A stretch of DNA of 64,000 bases, taken from Oscillibacter faecalis_A. Lineage in GTDB: Bacteria; Bacillota; Clostridia; Oscillospirales; Oscillospiraceae. The notes beneath the pieces were generated by a model. That model did no database searches. It was not told the DNA's origin and saw only the letters and a list, made by a program, of their open reading frames with translations. The stretch is taken from assembly GCF_029218125.1 (NCBI RefSeq), contig NZ_JARFXX010000001.1, positions 372,001 through 436,000 on the forward strand, in the 5' to 3' direction. Position numbers and translations under genes: made by a program. Of this stretch, positions 26,904 to 35,811 are shown one piece after another (positions within the stretch are counted from its first letter, which is position 1; the number at the start of each line of letters is the position of its first letter).

Positions 26904-27248
26904 ATGAGAGCAGCAGTCACTCTGAAGGAAAATTATGAGTTTCGGCGGCTTTACCAGAAGGGCGCTTCGGCTGTGAGTCCCGTCATGGTGCTCTATTGCC
27001 GGAAAAACCGTCTGGGACATAACCGTTTGGGACTGGTCTCGTCCACAAAGCTGGGCCACGCCGTGGTGCGCAACCGCTGCCGGCGGCGCTTAAGAGAGGT
27101 TTACCGTCTGGAGACCCCCCGGCTCCGGCAGGGCTATGACATCATTTTGGTGGCCCGTACCCGGACAGCCACGGCCCCGTGGCCAGAGCTGCAAAGGCAG
27201 TTCCGAAGACTCTGCCGCAAGCTGGATCTGCTGGAGGAGGAGCCATGA
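26904..27248 (+). CDS. rnpA: Ribonuclease P protein component
   Basis: 114 residues. It is the protein cofactor of RNase P, which matures the 5' ends of tRNAs. The family signature RNRCRRRLREVYR (the RNR motif) and the N-terminal LKENYEFRRLYQKG are present. The start is ATG 26904 behind GGGAAAAG; upstream in-frame codons would cross the rpmH-rnpA hairpin. It overlaps yidD by the ATGA arrangement. Confidence 0.96.
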   Translation: MRAAVTLKENYEFRRLYQKGASAVSPVMVLYCRKNRLGHNRLGLVSSTKLGHAVVRNRCRRRLREVYRLETPRLRQGYDIILVARTRTATAPWPELQRQFRRLCRKLDLLEEEP

Positions 27249-27454
27249 AGCATGTGCTTTTAGCGCTGGTGCGCTTTTACCGCGCTGCGATCTCTCCCTA
27301 CCGGCCACCCTGCTGCCGCTTCACGCCCACCTGTTCCCAATATGCGCTGGAGGCCATTGAAAAGTATGGTGCCCTGAAGGGCGGCTGGCTGGCCTTTCGC
27401 CGTATCCTGCGCTGCAACCCCTTTCACAAAGGCGGCTACGATCCCGTTCCCTGA
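27245..27454 (+). CDS. yidD: Membrane protein insertion efficiency factor YidD
   Basis: 69 residues with the family pattern ALVRFYRAAISPYRPPCCRFTPTCSQYALEAIEKYG (conserved cysteines) and RRILRCNPFHKGGYDPVP. It aids YidC-dependent membrane protein insertion. It overlaps rnpA by 4 bp and is followed 29 bp later by yidC. Confidence 0.95.
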   Translation: MKHVLLALVRFYRAAISPYRPPCCRFTPTCSQYALEAIEKYGALKGGWLAFRRILRCNPFHKGGYDPVP

Positions 27455-27483
27455 TTCAAAAGAATATCGGAGGAAAAACAAGA

Positions 27484-28641
27484 ATGTCCACCATTGGCTA
27501 CTACATTTGCGTACCCTTTGCCTGGCTGGTCCGTCTTTTTTATAATCTGACGGGCTCCTATGGTGTGGCTCTGATTCTGTTCACGCTGGTCATCAAGCTC
27601 ATTATGCTGCCCTTCCAGATGAAATCCAAGAAGAGCATGATGCGTATGAGCCGTGTTTCCGGCCAGATGCAGGATATCCAGAAGCGCTACGCCAATAATC
27701 AGGTCAAGCTGCAGGAGGAAATGCAGAAGATCTATGAAGAAGAGGGCGTCAATCCCATGAGCGGATGCCTCTGGGGCTTTCTCCCCTTGCCGATTCTCAT
27801 GGCGCTGTACTCCATCATTCGTCAGCCCATCACCCACTTCATGATGCTCTCCAAGGATGTGCTGCAATCCGTGGTGCAGACTGTCGCAGACGCCGGCGTT
27901 GACCTGACGAACATCGTCATGATGGATAAGGCAACCGGTGCCCCGGCCCTAAAGGACGGTCTCTATCAGATGGCGTCCTACGGTCAGATCAATCTGGTCA
28001 AGACCGTGCAGGAGCTGGGCCTTCCCACCCCGGAGGGCTGGTTCAACGTGAACTATAAGTTCATCGGTATGGACCTTGCCGAGACCCCCTGGACGCTGGT
28101 AAAGAACTTCACGTTCACCTGGGCGGTCATCGGCGTGATTCTCATCCCCATTCTGGCGGGCCTGAGCCAGTTTGTGCTCAGCAAGATCACCATGAATAGC
28201 CAGCCGCAGGCCAATGCCGGCGGTAACTCCATGAAGTCCATGATGTATACCATGCCCCTGTTCAGCGTGTACATCGCCTTTATCATGCCCGCCGCTCTCG
28301 GCGTTTACTGGATTGCCCAGAGCGTGTTCTCTCTCATTCAGGAGCTTGCGCTCAACAAAACGCTGAGCGCAAAGATGGCCGAGGAGGAAGAAGCCGCGTT
28401 CCAGGCCCGGCAGGCAGATCGCCGCCGCCGTATGGAGGAGGCCCGGGTACAGGAGCAGCAGAGAAAGCAGGAGGAACAGAAGAAAAAGACCCTGCGTGAA
28501 AAGCAGCAGGCCGCACAGGAGGCTAAGGCCGCCAAGGCTGCCCGCGCTGCTGTCAGCACCACGGAGGCAGGCCGGGTGGGAGACCGTCCCTATGCCCGGG
28601 GCCGTTCCTACAAGGCTGACCGTTATGATGACAACAAATAA
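27484..28641 (+). CDS. yidC: Membrane protein insertase YidC/SpoIIIJ
   Basis: 385 residues. It is the short Gram-positive YidC/Oxa1 form with five expected membrane segments; the first hydrophobic segment holds FNLTGSYGVALILFTLVIK-like sequence and the block GCLWGFLPLPILMALYSIIR is the conserved insertase core. An inserted loop of ~70 residues (about 135-190) between core segments is longer than usual. The C-terminus (about 300-385) is a highly charged Lys/Arg/Glu/Gln tail that probably contacts ribosomes. It acts with Jag, encoded 9 bp downstream. Confidence 0.95.
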   Translation: MSTIGYYICVPFAWLVRLFYNLTGSYGVALILFTLVIKLIMLPFQMKSKKSMMRMSRVSGQMQDIQKRYANNQVKLQEEMQKIYEEEGVNPMSGCLWGFLPLPILMALYSIIRQPITHFMMLSKDVLQSVVQTVADAGVDLTNIVMMDKATGAPALKDGLYQMASYGQINLVKTVQELGLPTPEGWFNVNYKFIGMDLAETPWTLVKNFTFTWAVIGVILIPILAGLSQFVLSKITMNSQPQANAGGNSMKSMMYTMPLFSVYIAFIMPAALGVYWIAQSVFSLIQELALNKTLSAKMAEEEEAAFQARQADRRRRMEEARVQEQQRKQEEQKKKTLREKQQAAQEAKAAKAARAAVSTTEAGRVGDRPYARGRSYKADRYDDNK

Positions 28642-28650
28642 GGAGTCGTT

Positions 28651-29472
28651 ATGAGACAGTTTATTGATGTAACGGGCAAGACGGAGGATGAGGCCATCAG
28701 CCGTGCTCTGGAGCAGCTGGGGCTGGATCGGGACGATGTATCCGTAGAGATTCTGGAGCGTGCCAAGGCCGGATTTTTGGGTCTCGGCAGCTGTCCCGCC
28801 AAGGTCCGTGTCAGCTACGGACCCGAGGAGGAGTCTGCCTCTCAGCAGCCCAGGGCGGAAAAGGTCCGGGAGGAACGGGTGGAAAAGCCCAGAGCGCCCC
28901 GGCCTGAGAAAAAAACCGTCGAGAAGCCTGCGGAAAAGCCTCAGCACCGCGAGGAGCCTAAGCAGGAGCCTGTTCAGAGCGTAAAAACGGAGGAACTGGG
29001 CGAAGAGGTCAATGATGACCGCGCACAGGAAATCAAAAAGTTCCTCTCCGGCCTCCTTCAGCAGTTGGAGGTGCAGGCGGAAATCAAGGTATACCTTCCC
29101 GAAAAGGGCCGTTATAAGGTCTTTTTGGAGGGGCAGGGCCTCGGTGCCATCATCGGCCGCCGGGGCGAGACGCTGGATGCCATCCAGCAGCTCACCAGTT
29201 ATTCCGTCAACCGTACCGGCAGCCGGGTCCGTATCCAGCTGGACGCGGAAAATTACCGTGCCAAGCGGGAGCAGAGCCTGGAGCGCCTTGCAAACAAGGT
29301 AGCTGGAAAGGTAGTCAAGTACCGCCGCAGCGTCACGCTGGAGCCTATGAACGCCTATGAACGCCATGTGATTCACACCGCGCTGCAGGAGGTTCCCGGC
29401 GTTACCACCTACTCTACCGGTGTTGACCCCAACCGCCGCGTCATTGTTGCCTTTGACCGGGAGAAAAAGTAA
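28651..29472 (+). CDS. jag: RNA-binding protein Jag/KhpB
   Basis: 273 residues with Jag_N (1-52), a Lys/Glu/Pro-rich linker (about 53-115), a KH domain with the GRRG loop at about residue 169, and an R3H domain (about 205-273, YERHVIHTAL). Jag/KhpB binds small RNAs and mRNAs in Gram-positives and affects elongation and sporulation. mnmE and mnmG, which usually follow jag near the origin, are absent here. Confidence 0.94.
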   Translation: MRQFIDVTGKTEDEAISRALEQLGLDRDDVSVEILERAKAGFLGLGSCPAKVRVSYGPEEESASQQPRAEKVREERVEKPRAPRPEKKTVEKPAEKPQHREEPKQEPVQSVKTEELGEEVNDDRAQEIKKFLSGLLQQLEVQAEIKVYLPEKGRYKVFLEGQGLGAIIGRRGETLDAIQQLTSYSVNRTGSRVRIQLDAENYRAKREQSLERLANKVAGKVVKYRRSVTLEPMNAYERHVIHTALQEVPGVTTYSTGVDPNRRVIVAFDREKK

Positions 29473-29477
29473 TGAAA

Positions 29478-29511
29478 AGCAGCCCTGTCCACCGGATAGG
29501 GCTGCTTTTTT
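29478..29511 (+). terminator. jag operon terminator
   Basis: Arms AGCAGCCCT/AGGGCTGCT followed by a T-run, 6 bp after the jag stop. Confidence 0.9.
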
Positions 29512-29602
29512 CAATTTTTCACCAAACGCTTCCACATTGTTGAAAAACGGCGCACTTTTTTCATTGCATTGTCTGTTTTTGGCCTTTATTCGGCGGTTCT
29601 CC

Positions 29603-29870
29603 TTGACAATGGGGAAAAACCGTGCTAAAGTGGCCGTTAGAAAAGCTGTGAAAGGGAAGTCCCCTGTTGATTTGCTTCAGAGAGAGCGCGGTCGGTGAAA
29701 GCGCTCCAAGTCACGCCGGGATGGCGCCCTTGAGCTGCGGAACGGAAATGTTCCGTCGGCCCCCGCCGTTACCGGGAATGAAGTGCCCCGCCTCCAACGG
29801 GGAATTCAGGTGGAACCACGGACAAGAATTTGTTCGCCCTGAGCCGATATTCGGCTCAGGGCGTTTTTTA
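29603..29870 (+). promoter_or_regulatory. Glycine T-box leader of glyS
   Basis: A promoter TTGACA (29603-29608)-17 bp-TAAAGT (29626-29631) is followed by a T-box leader: an AGAGAG-type stem I motif near 29681, a stem I loop near ATGGCGCCCTTGAG with GGC as the probable glycine specifier, the T-box core AGGTGGAACCACG (29808-29820), and the terminator CGCCCTGAGCCG/CGGCTCAGGGCG with a T-run (29835-29870). Uncharged tRNA-Gly would favour antitermination and raise glyS expression. Confidence 0.92.
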
Positions 29871-29907
29871 CTCCTTGAGCCAGAAAATCAGAAAAGGAGA
29901 CTGTATC

Positions 29908-31350
29908 ATGAACAACACCGAAAAGACTATGGACAAAATCGTTGCCCTGTGCAAGAACCGGGGCTTCGTGTTCCCCGGCAGCGAAATTTACGGCGGCCTT
30001 GCCAACACCTGGGACTATGGCCCCCTCGGCGCGGAGCTGAAGAAAAACATCAAGAACGCCTGGTGGAAGAAGTTCGTGCAGGAGAACCCCTATAACGTGG
30101 GTCTGGATGCCGCTATCCTCATGAACCCTCAGACTTGGGTGGCCAGCGGTCACCTCAGCGGCTTCTCCGACCCTTTGATGGACTGCCGCGAGTGCCACGA
30201 GCGCTTCCGCGCCGATAAGCTCATTGAGGACTGGTGCGCCGAAACGGGCTTTGAACTGCCCAAGGCGGTGGACGCCTTCTCTCAGGCCGAGATGAAAGAC
30301 TTCATTGAGGAGCACAACATTCCCTGCCCCACCTGCGGCAAGCACAACTTCACCGACATCCGTCAGTTCAACCTGATGTTCAAGACGTTTCAGGGCGTCA
30401 CGGAGGACGCCAAGAACACTGTGTACCTCCGTCCCGAAACGGCACAGGGCATCTTTGTGAACTTCAACAATGTCCAGCGTACCACCCGGAAAAAGCTGCC
30501 CTTCGGCATCGGTCAGATCGGTAAGTCCTTCCGTAACGAGATCACTCCGGGCAACTTTATCTTCCGCGTCCGCGAGTTCGAGCAGATGGAGCTGGAATTC
30601 TTCTGCAAGCCCGGCACGGACCTTGAGTGGTTCAACTATTGGCGCACGTTCTGCCATAACTGGCTGCTGTCCATCGGCCTGAAGGACGAAAATATCCGCC
30701 TCCGTGACCATGACCCCGAGGAGCTTTGCTTCTACTCCAAGGCCACCACGGACTTTGAGTTCCTGTTCCCCTTCGGCTGGGGCGAGCTGTGGGGCGTGGC
30801 CGACCGTACTGACTATGACCTGACCCAGCACTCCAACGTCAGCGGCCAGAAGCTGGTCTACCGCGAGGGCGAGGGCAAGGATATGGTGGAATATATCCCC
30901 TATGTCATCGAGCCCTCTCTGGGCGTTGAACGCAGCGTACTGGCGGTTTTGTGCGACGCTTACGATGAAGAGGTTGTCGGTCAGGACAAGAACGGCAAGG
31001 ATGATATTCGTGTGGTCATGCACTTCCACCCCGCGCTGGCCCCCTTCAAGGCCGCCATTCTGCCCCTGAGCAAGAAGGAGGTCCTCTCCGGCCCCGCCAT
31101 GGAGCTTTACAACGAGCTTTCCAAGGACTTCATGGTGGACTATGACGAGACCGGCTCCATCGGCAAGCGCTATCGCCGGCAGGATGAGATCGGCACGCCG
31201 TACTGCATCACGCTGGACTTTGAGACCGTGGGCGATGAGAATACCCCCGCCGACCACTGTGTCACCATCCGTGAGCGTGATACCATGGAGCAGGTGCGAA
31301 TCCCCATCAGCGAGGTCAAGAGCTTCCTTGAGGAGAAGGTCAAGTTCTGA
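29908..31350 (+). CDS. glyS: Glycyl-tRNA synthetase (dimeric type)
   Basis: 480 residues, the alpha2-type class II GlyRS (glyS/GRS1) found in many Firmicutes, not the alpha2beta2 form. Motifs visible are YLRPETAQGIF, FRNEITPGNFIFRVREFEQME (motif 2) and VIEPSLGVERSVLAVL (motif 3), then an anticodon-binding domain from about residue 375. Four cysteines (CRECHE, CPTCGK) suggest a zinc site in the insertion. The ATG at 29908 follows AAAAGGAG. The last 60 bp are present again 149 bp downstream. Confidence 0.97.
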   Translation: MNNTEKTMDKIVALCKNRGFVFPGSEIYGGLANTWDYGPLGAELKKNIKNAWWKKFVQENPYNVGLDAAILMNPQTWVASGHLSGFSDPLMDCRECHERFRADKLIEDWCAETGFELPKAVDAFSQAEMKDFIEEHNIPCPTCGKHNFTDIRQFNLMFKTFQGVTEDAKNTVYLRPETAQGIFVNFNNVQRTTRKKLPFGIGQIGKSFRNEITPGNFIFRVREFEQMELEFFCKPGTDLEWFNYWRTFCHNWLLSIGLKDENIRLRDHDPEELCFYSKATTDFEFLFPFGWGELWGVADRTDYDLTQHSNVSGQKLVYREGEGKDMVEYIPYVIEPSLGVERSVLAVLCDAYDEEVVGQDKNGKDDIRVVMHFHPALAPFKAAILPLSKKEVLSGPAMELYNELSKDFMVDYDETGSIGKRYRRQDEIGTPYCITLDFETVGDENTPADHCVTIRERDTMEQVRIPISEVKSFLEEKVKF

Positions 31351-31499
31351 GAAAAGAACAGACTGCCTGCACCTGCGACTATGGCCGCAAATGCGGCGTA
31401 CAAGCGTTTTGCAGCGCAAAACCTTGGTGCAGGGTGGATTGATTTCACCCTGCACAGGTAAAATAACAGGGCTCCCGCCAAACTCGTTTGGTGGGAAGA
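31351..31499 (+). other. Structured 149-bp insert behind glyS
   Basis: It lies between the glyS stop and a duplicated glyS end. It can fold a three-way junction: CCTGCACC pairs with GGTGCAGG, around GCCGCAAATGCGGC and GTTTTGC/GCAAAAC hairpins. The 3' side of that closing helix can alternatively pair in GTGCAGGGTG/CACCCTGCAC, so the two folds exclude each other. No gene is visible. Confidence 0.6.
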
Positions 31500-31559
31500 C
31501 AGGTGCGAATCCCCATCAGCGAGGTCAAGAGCTTCCTTGAGGAGAAGGTCAAGTTCTGA
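31500..31559 (+). pseudogene. Exact second copy of the last 60 bp of glyS
   Basis: The 60 bp at 31291-31350 (the last 20 codons including the stop) recur without any difference at 31500-31559, directly before the glyS terminator. The copy has no start and no preceding reading frame. Confidence 0.95.
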
Positions 31560-31575
31560 TTTTAAAAAGCAATCA

Positions 31576-31616
31576 AGCAACCCCGGCAGAGCGAAGGCTC
31601 CGCCGGGGTTGCTTTT
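31576..31616. terminator. glyS terminator
   Basis: Arms AGCAACCCCGGC/GCCGGGGTTGCT followed by TTTT, just after the duplicated glyS end. Confidence 0.85.
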
Positions 31617-31657
31617 ATATCCGCATAACGCTTGATAGGGGAGGAAAGCCCTCTTTC

Positions 31658-31966
31658 TCAGAAAAACATCCCCATAAATCCGTCCGGCCGCTCCTGTGCC
31701 TGTCCCCAGACCTCTAAGAACATCTGCCGGGAAATGCTCCGCACCTCGCACTCGCCGGGGCGGTTCAGCGTCCGCAGCTCCGCCGGAAACGGCGTCGAAT
31801 CAAGAACCTCGTCGTGTCCCATGTCCCCGCCGTAGGCAAAGCATACGCCGCCGGGATAAAATTCCACCCGCCGGGTCTCTTTGCGCTCACTGTCCAGTTC
31901 GGAGTAGACGTACCTCGCCTCATCGTCCTCCTCTGGGTGCAGCAGCTCCTTTACGATATACTCCAT
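31658..31966 (-). CDS. DUF6881-like small protein
   Basis: 102 residues starting at ATG 31966 behind AGGAGA. The pattern YVYSELDSERKETRRVEFYPGGVCFAYG followed by a C-terminal SRQMFLEVW resembles the DUF6881 family of small soluble proteins of unknown function. It begins 1 bp after the alaX stop, so it is cotranscribed with it. The family assignment is from memory of the pattern and is moderate. Confidence 0.6.
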   Translation of the reverse strand: MEYIVKELLHPEEDDEARYVYSELDSERKETRRVEFYPGGVCFAYGGDMGHDEVLDSTPFPAELRTLNRPGECEVRSISRQMFLEVWGQAQERPDGFMGMFF

Positions 31967-31967
31967 G

Positions 31968-33119
31968 TCACTTCTCCTTGAAAAACGCTTCAATGGCGCC
32001 CTGCTCCGCCTCCACGCTGCCCTGCGCGAAGCCGTTCCGCCCGCCGCCCCGTCCATGGAGCGCGGCGTTCATGGTCTTGACCAGCGCGCTGATATCCGTC
32101 CCGTCCGCGCGTCCCAGCGCGTAATGGAAGTATCCGTTTTCACCTGCAAATACCGCTGCCAAACCGCCGCAGGTCTTGCTTACGGCGTCCGCCAGACGCC
32201 GCACGCTGTCCGGCTTCATGGCGGGGCGGAACAGCAGCGCATCGCCCTTTCCGGTGTACTCCCGGGCGTCGGCGGCGAACACGGCCTCCTCCAGCGCGGC
32301 GCACCGGGCCTTGGTCTCCGCCAGCTCCCCCTTCAGACGTTCCACAGCCGCCCCGGCGTCTACGGGCTTGACGCTGAGGTTCTGCCCAATGTCCCGGGCC
32401 TGCGCCCATGTGCGGGAGAGATAGTCCAGCGCCCGTTTGCCGCACAGCAGCTCAATGCGAACGCCCTCTCGGAATTTCTGTACGGACAGGAACTTCACAA
32501 GTCCCACCTGTCCGCTCCGCAGCACGTGGGTGCCGCAGCAGGCGCAGCAGTCTGCGCCGGGAAATGTCACAATGCGGACGTCCCCCTCCAACGGCTTCTT
32601 GCTGCGGTAATCAATGGCCTCCAGCTCCGCGCCCCGGTGGAGCTGAATGTCGATGGGATGATCCTCATAAATGTATTGGTTGGCCGCCGCCTCAATTTCC
32701 AGCAGCGCCTCCCATGAAATATCCGCGTTGAAGTCGATGGTCACGATGTCCGCGCCCATGTGAAAGCCCACATTATCGCAGTGGAACCGCTCACAGATCA
32801 GCCCGGAGCAGATGTGCTCCCCGGAGTGCTGCTGCATATGGTCGAACCGCCGCGCCCAATCGATGCTTCCCACCACGGTTTTCCCAATTTCCACGGCGGC
32901 TTCCACATTGTGGAGAACCACGCCGCTTTTTTCATGAACGTCCGTCACGGCAATGCCGTCCAGCGTGCCGTGGTCCGCCGGCTGACCGCCGCCCTCCGGG
33001 TAAAAGGCCGTGCGGTCCAGCGTCACGATATAGCCGTTTTTGCCCGGCTGGCAGTCCAGCACCGTTGCGGTAAATTCCGTCAGAAAGGGGTCCTTGTAGA
33101 ATAGCTTTTCCGTTTCCAT
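31968..33119 (-). CDS. AlaX-type alanyl-tRNA editing hydrolase with DHHA1 domain
   Basis: 383 residues: no synthetase core, but the AlaRS second-half layout. The N-terminal barrel has FYPEGGGQPADHGTL, the editing zinc site is HMQQHSGEH together with CCACCGTHV, and a coiled stretch leads to a C-terminal DHHA1 domain (GRGGGRNGFAQGS). Such AlaX proteins hydrolyse Ser- or Gly-tRNA-Ala in trans. The length fits the longer AlaX-L class. The ATG is at 33119. Confidence 0.92.
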   Translation of the reverse strand: METEKLFYKDPFLTEFTATVLDCQPGKNGYIVTLDRTAFYPEGGGQPADHGTLDGIAVTDVHEKSGVVLHNVEAAVEIGKTVVGSIDWARRFDHMQQHSGEHICSGLICERFHCDNVGFHMGADIVTIDFNADISWEALLEIEAAANQYIYEDHPIDIQLHRGAELEAIDYRSKKPLEGDVRIVTFPGADCCACCGTHVLRSGQVGLVKFLSVQKFREGVRIELLCGKRALDYLSRTWAQARDIGQNLSVKPVDAGAAVERLKGELAETKARCAALEEAVFAADAREYTGKGDALLFRPAMKPDSVRRLADAVSKTCGGLAAVFAGENGYFHYALGRADGTDISALVKTMNAALHGRGGGRNGFAQGSVEAEQGAIEAFFKEK

Positions 33120-33138
33120 GGGGAAAATTCCTTTCGTT

Positions 33139-34056
33139 TTATGAGATGGTGACTAAGAAATGCCACAGAGGATCAATGAGCCACAGGCCAAAGGCCGCGG
33201 AGCAGACATTGGCGGTGATCGCATACACGGCGGCGCGGGCCTTGCTTTTTTCCGTCAGCAGCCGGCGGTACAAAAGCAGCTCTACTAATGTAATGACGAT
33301 CTCAATCGGCAGGTAGAAGAATATGGTCATCCATGCGTTGGCACCATTCTGCAAAACGCTGACCGCCAGATAGACGGAGAAGCCTCCCTGCGTTATCAGA
33401 TTTACCAGCAGGAAGCTGTACCAGCTTTTTTTGCTCCGGTAGCCAAATAGAAACAGCAGGACACCCTCAATCAGCAGGGTAGGGAGGAGGGTGCACAGGA
33501 ATTGCAGCGCATAGGCCATGGCCGGACTGGGCGCGTTGGCGATCCTTGCCGCCCAATCCACCGTTGCGCTGGATTGCAGCGTTGCCCGGTGCAGGACTCC
33601 GGATACCCAGCTTTCGCCGCTTTTTGTTACGAGAATGATCCGATACGTATCCGGTACGCCATGGTAACGGAAGGAATGGAGCCGCACCCCGCCTGCGTCG
33701 CTGCCGATCAGGTCGCCCCACATGGGCACACCGTTGGTGCCCTGCGCGGTGCAGGCGTGCCAGCCCTCCGGCACCGCCGCCCGCAGCGCGTCCAGCAGCT
33801 CGCTGTCCAGTGCAGCGATCTCCTCCTCGGAGTAGCTCCAATCCAGCCCGCTGTATGTGTCATCCCCGTCTCCTGAGCCATAGGTGTGCCCCTGATAATC
33901 CCCCTTTTCCAAAAGATCGAGGTAGTATGGCTCCTCCGGGGCGTTTTTCACCAGCACCTTTAACTGCGCCTTCGGCCCCGTGTCCGCAAAGGCGGAGACT
34001 GTCAGCAGTGCGGCGGCCAAGACCATTAAAATGTAAAAACGCAGAGACCTTTTCAT
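33139..34056 (-). CDS. Exported membrane protein of unknown function
   Basis: 305 residues with a signal peptide (KRSLRFYILMVLAAALLTVSAFA), an extracytoplasmic domain of about 150 residues, and four membrane segments in the C-terminal part (about 185-300). I do not recognise a family. It lies upstream of alaX on the same strand with a 19-bp gap, so it could be in the same transcript. Confidence 0.75.
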   Translation of the reverse strand: MKRSLRFYILMVLAAALLTVSAFADTGPKAQLKVLVKNAPEEPYYLDLLEKGDYQGHTYGSGDGDDTYSGLDWSYSEEEIAALDSELLDALRAAVPEGWHACTAQGTNGVPMWGDLIGSDAGGVRLHSFRYHGVPDTYRIILVTKSGESWVSGVLHRATLQSSATVDWAARIANAPSPAMAYALQFLCTLLPTLLIEGVLLFLFGYRSKKSWYSFLLVNLITQGGFSVYLAVSVLQNGANAWMTIFFYLPIEIVITLVELLLYRRLLTEKSKARAAVYAITANVCSAAFGLWLIDPLWHFLVTIS

Positions 34057-34184
34057 AGAATTACTCCTTTTCTCCGTGCCACACTTTTTGGCGGCCCTTC
34101 CATAAGATAGACGAAAAAGGGGGGGACTTTGTTCCTAAACACTTAAAATAATACAATTTGCAATATTTACAAAAAATATTCCAA

Positions 34185-35402
34185 TCAGGAATATAAGCTG
34201 GGGATGTATATATGGTCATCCTTGCATTTCAGCACCCGCAGACACGCGCTGTCGATGACGCTTTCCGCCAGCGTCCCCTCCTGCACCGCCGCAATCACGG
34301 CGGGAATTTGGGTGCGGTAGTCCGTGGTAATGACCATGTCATTCCCGGCCTGAAGGGCCATCACCGCCACAGCGCCTTCCTTGGCATAGGCTTTTACGGC
34401 GTCCATGGCTAAATCGTCTGTGATGGCAATGCCCTCAAAGCCGCAAGTCTCCCGCAGAACCTTATGTACCGCCGGAGACAGGGAGGCGGGCAGCTCCGTA
34501 TCCATGCAGTTGACGATGTTGTGGCTCACCAGCACAAAAGGAGTCCCGGCCTCGATCCCCGCCTTAAAGGGCAGCAGGTCAGAGGTCTCAAAGGTCTCCA
34601 TGGGCCGCTCGTCCACGGCAATGCCGGTGTGGGTGTCGGCGTTGTTTCCATAGCCGGGGAAGTGTTTTAGCACGGCCATTTCTCCGGCGTCGCCCATGGT
34701 CAGCACCGTCCGGGTGATGTAGTCCGCCGTGGTCTCCGCATCCTGGCCAAGGGTGCGGTCATAGATAAAGTCGTTGGGGTCGGTGGATACGTCACACACC
34801 GGGGCAAAGTTCACATTGATGCCCAGGTCCAGCAGGGACTGACTTTTATCCAGGGCGTCCTGAGCCAGGGCCTCCATGCCGCCGGTGCTGTAAATCGCCT
34901 GGGGGGATTTGAACGGTTCGGAGAAGAGGTTGGGGTTCCGGCTGGCCCGGGTGACGGTGCCGCCCTCCTCGTCGCTGCCGATGAAGAGGGGGATGGAGGC
35001 CGCGTCCTGGTAGCTCTGGAGCTTCTGGGTGAACTGGTCCCGGGTTAGCCAGATGTCGCCGTCCTTGTAGTCCCGGCCGAACAGCAGATAGCCTCCTAAA
35101 TGGTAGGTGGAAATATCCTCCACGGCGTTGGTCTCCGGGCATCGGACAAAGAATAGCTGTCCCACCTTTTCCTCTAAGGTCATGGAGTCCAGCAGGGCCT
35201 GCAGCCGTTCTTCACGGGCCTTTTCCGCCGCCAGACGCTCCTGCTCCGCGATTTCCTCCGGCGTCAGCTCCGGTTCCGTGGGTGCGGCGGGTTCCTCCCC
35301 CTGTCCCGGTGTCACCGGCTCTGTGGGGCATTCCACTTTTGCACAGCCCGACAGGGAAAATAAGGTCAGCGCTGCTATAACTGCGGCTAAAAATCGTCTC
35401 AT
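34185..35402 (-). CDS. GH3 beta-N-acetylhexosaminidase-like lipoprotein (NagZ-like)
   Basis: 405 residues. A lipobox (LFSLSGC, Cys about 20) is followed by a Pro/Glu-rich linker and a coiled stretch, then a GH3 catalytic barrel from about residue 65. NagZ-type motifs are visible: LKHFPGYGNNADTHTG (general acid His region) and the nucleophile motif ITDDLAMDAVKAYA. Such enzymes cut terminal GlcNAc from muropeptides; as a lipoprotein it would act outside the membrane. It stands alone before a repeat island. Confidence 0.9.
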   Translation of the reverse strand: MRRFLAAVIAALTLFSLSGCAKVECPTEPVTPGQGEEPAAPTEPELTPEEIAEQERLAAEKAREERLQALLDSMTLEEKVGQLFFVRCPETNAVEDISTYHLGGYLLFGRDYKDGDIWLTRDQFTQKLQSYQDAASIPLFIGSDEEGGTVTRASRNPNLFSEPFKSPQAIYSTGGMEALAQDALDKSQSLLDLGINVNFAPVCDVSTDPNDFIYDRTLGQDAETTADYITRTVLTMGDAGEMAVLKHFPGYGNNADTHTGIAVDERPMETFETSDLLPFKAGIEAGTPFVLVSHNIVNCMDTELPASLSPAVHKVLRETCGFEGIAITDDLAMDAVKAYAKEGAVAVMALQAGNDMVITTDYRTQIPAVIAAVQEGTLAESVIDSACLRVLKCKDDHIYIPSLYS

Positions 35403-35811
35403 GGCGTCCTCCGTTTCGAATTATTCTTCCGCTTCTTTCCGATAGTTTACCATACGAAAACAAAAATTGGAACCACCAAATTTGCAGGCTTACCACGGGT
35501 AGTGCCGCTATGCGGCACAGCATTGCGGCCCCCACTTTTCTTTTGTCTTGGCAAAAGAAAAGTGGAGGCCGCAGCGGTGGAAAAGAAAACCTTTTAGGGA
35601 TGAGTTGACCGGCGAAGCGGTCAACTCACCCAAAACGGGGGGCTGACCGGTACGGACTGCCGACTGGGCCTGCAAATCCGCTGGCGGCTGCACTGTACCC
35701 TTGCTTTGAAAGAGTGCGTTCCCGCAATCAAGGTGCGGCAGCAATTCGTGCTGCAAATAGGACACTCTCTGTGTCTTTTTTCGCTGGCGCTGAAAGGTGG
35801 ACTATAAAGAA
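35403..35811. repeat. Composite repeat island 2
   Basis: No credible gene in ~400 bp. It holds GTGCCGCTATGCGGCAC (about 35503-35519), the CACTTTTCTTTTG/CAAAAGAAAAGTG hairpin (35533-35564), and GGATGAGTTGACCG/CGGTCAACTCA (35598-35630) beside GGGGGGCTGACCGGTACGGACTGCC, which matches the 21500-bp part of island 1 in reverse order. It abuts MITE copy D. Confidence 0.75.

Noticed and set aside
35508..35765. 85-codon minus-strand frame in repeat island 2
   Set aside because: Made of the same hairpin modules as the other islands; no start signal.
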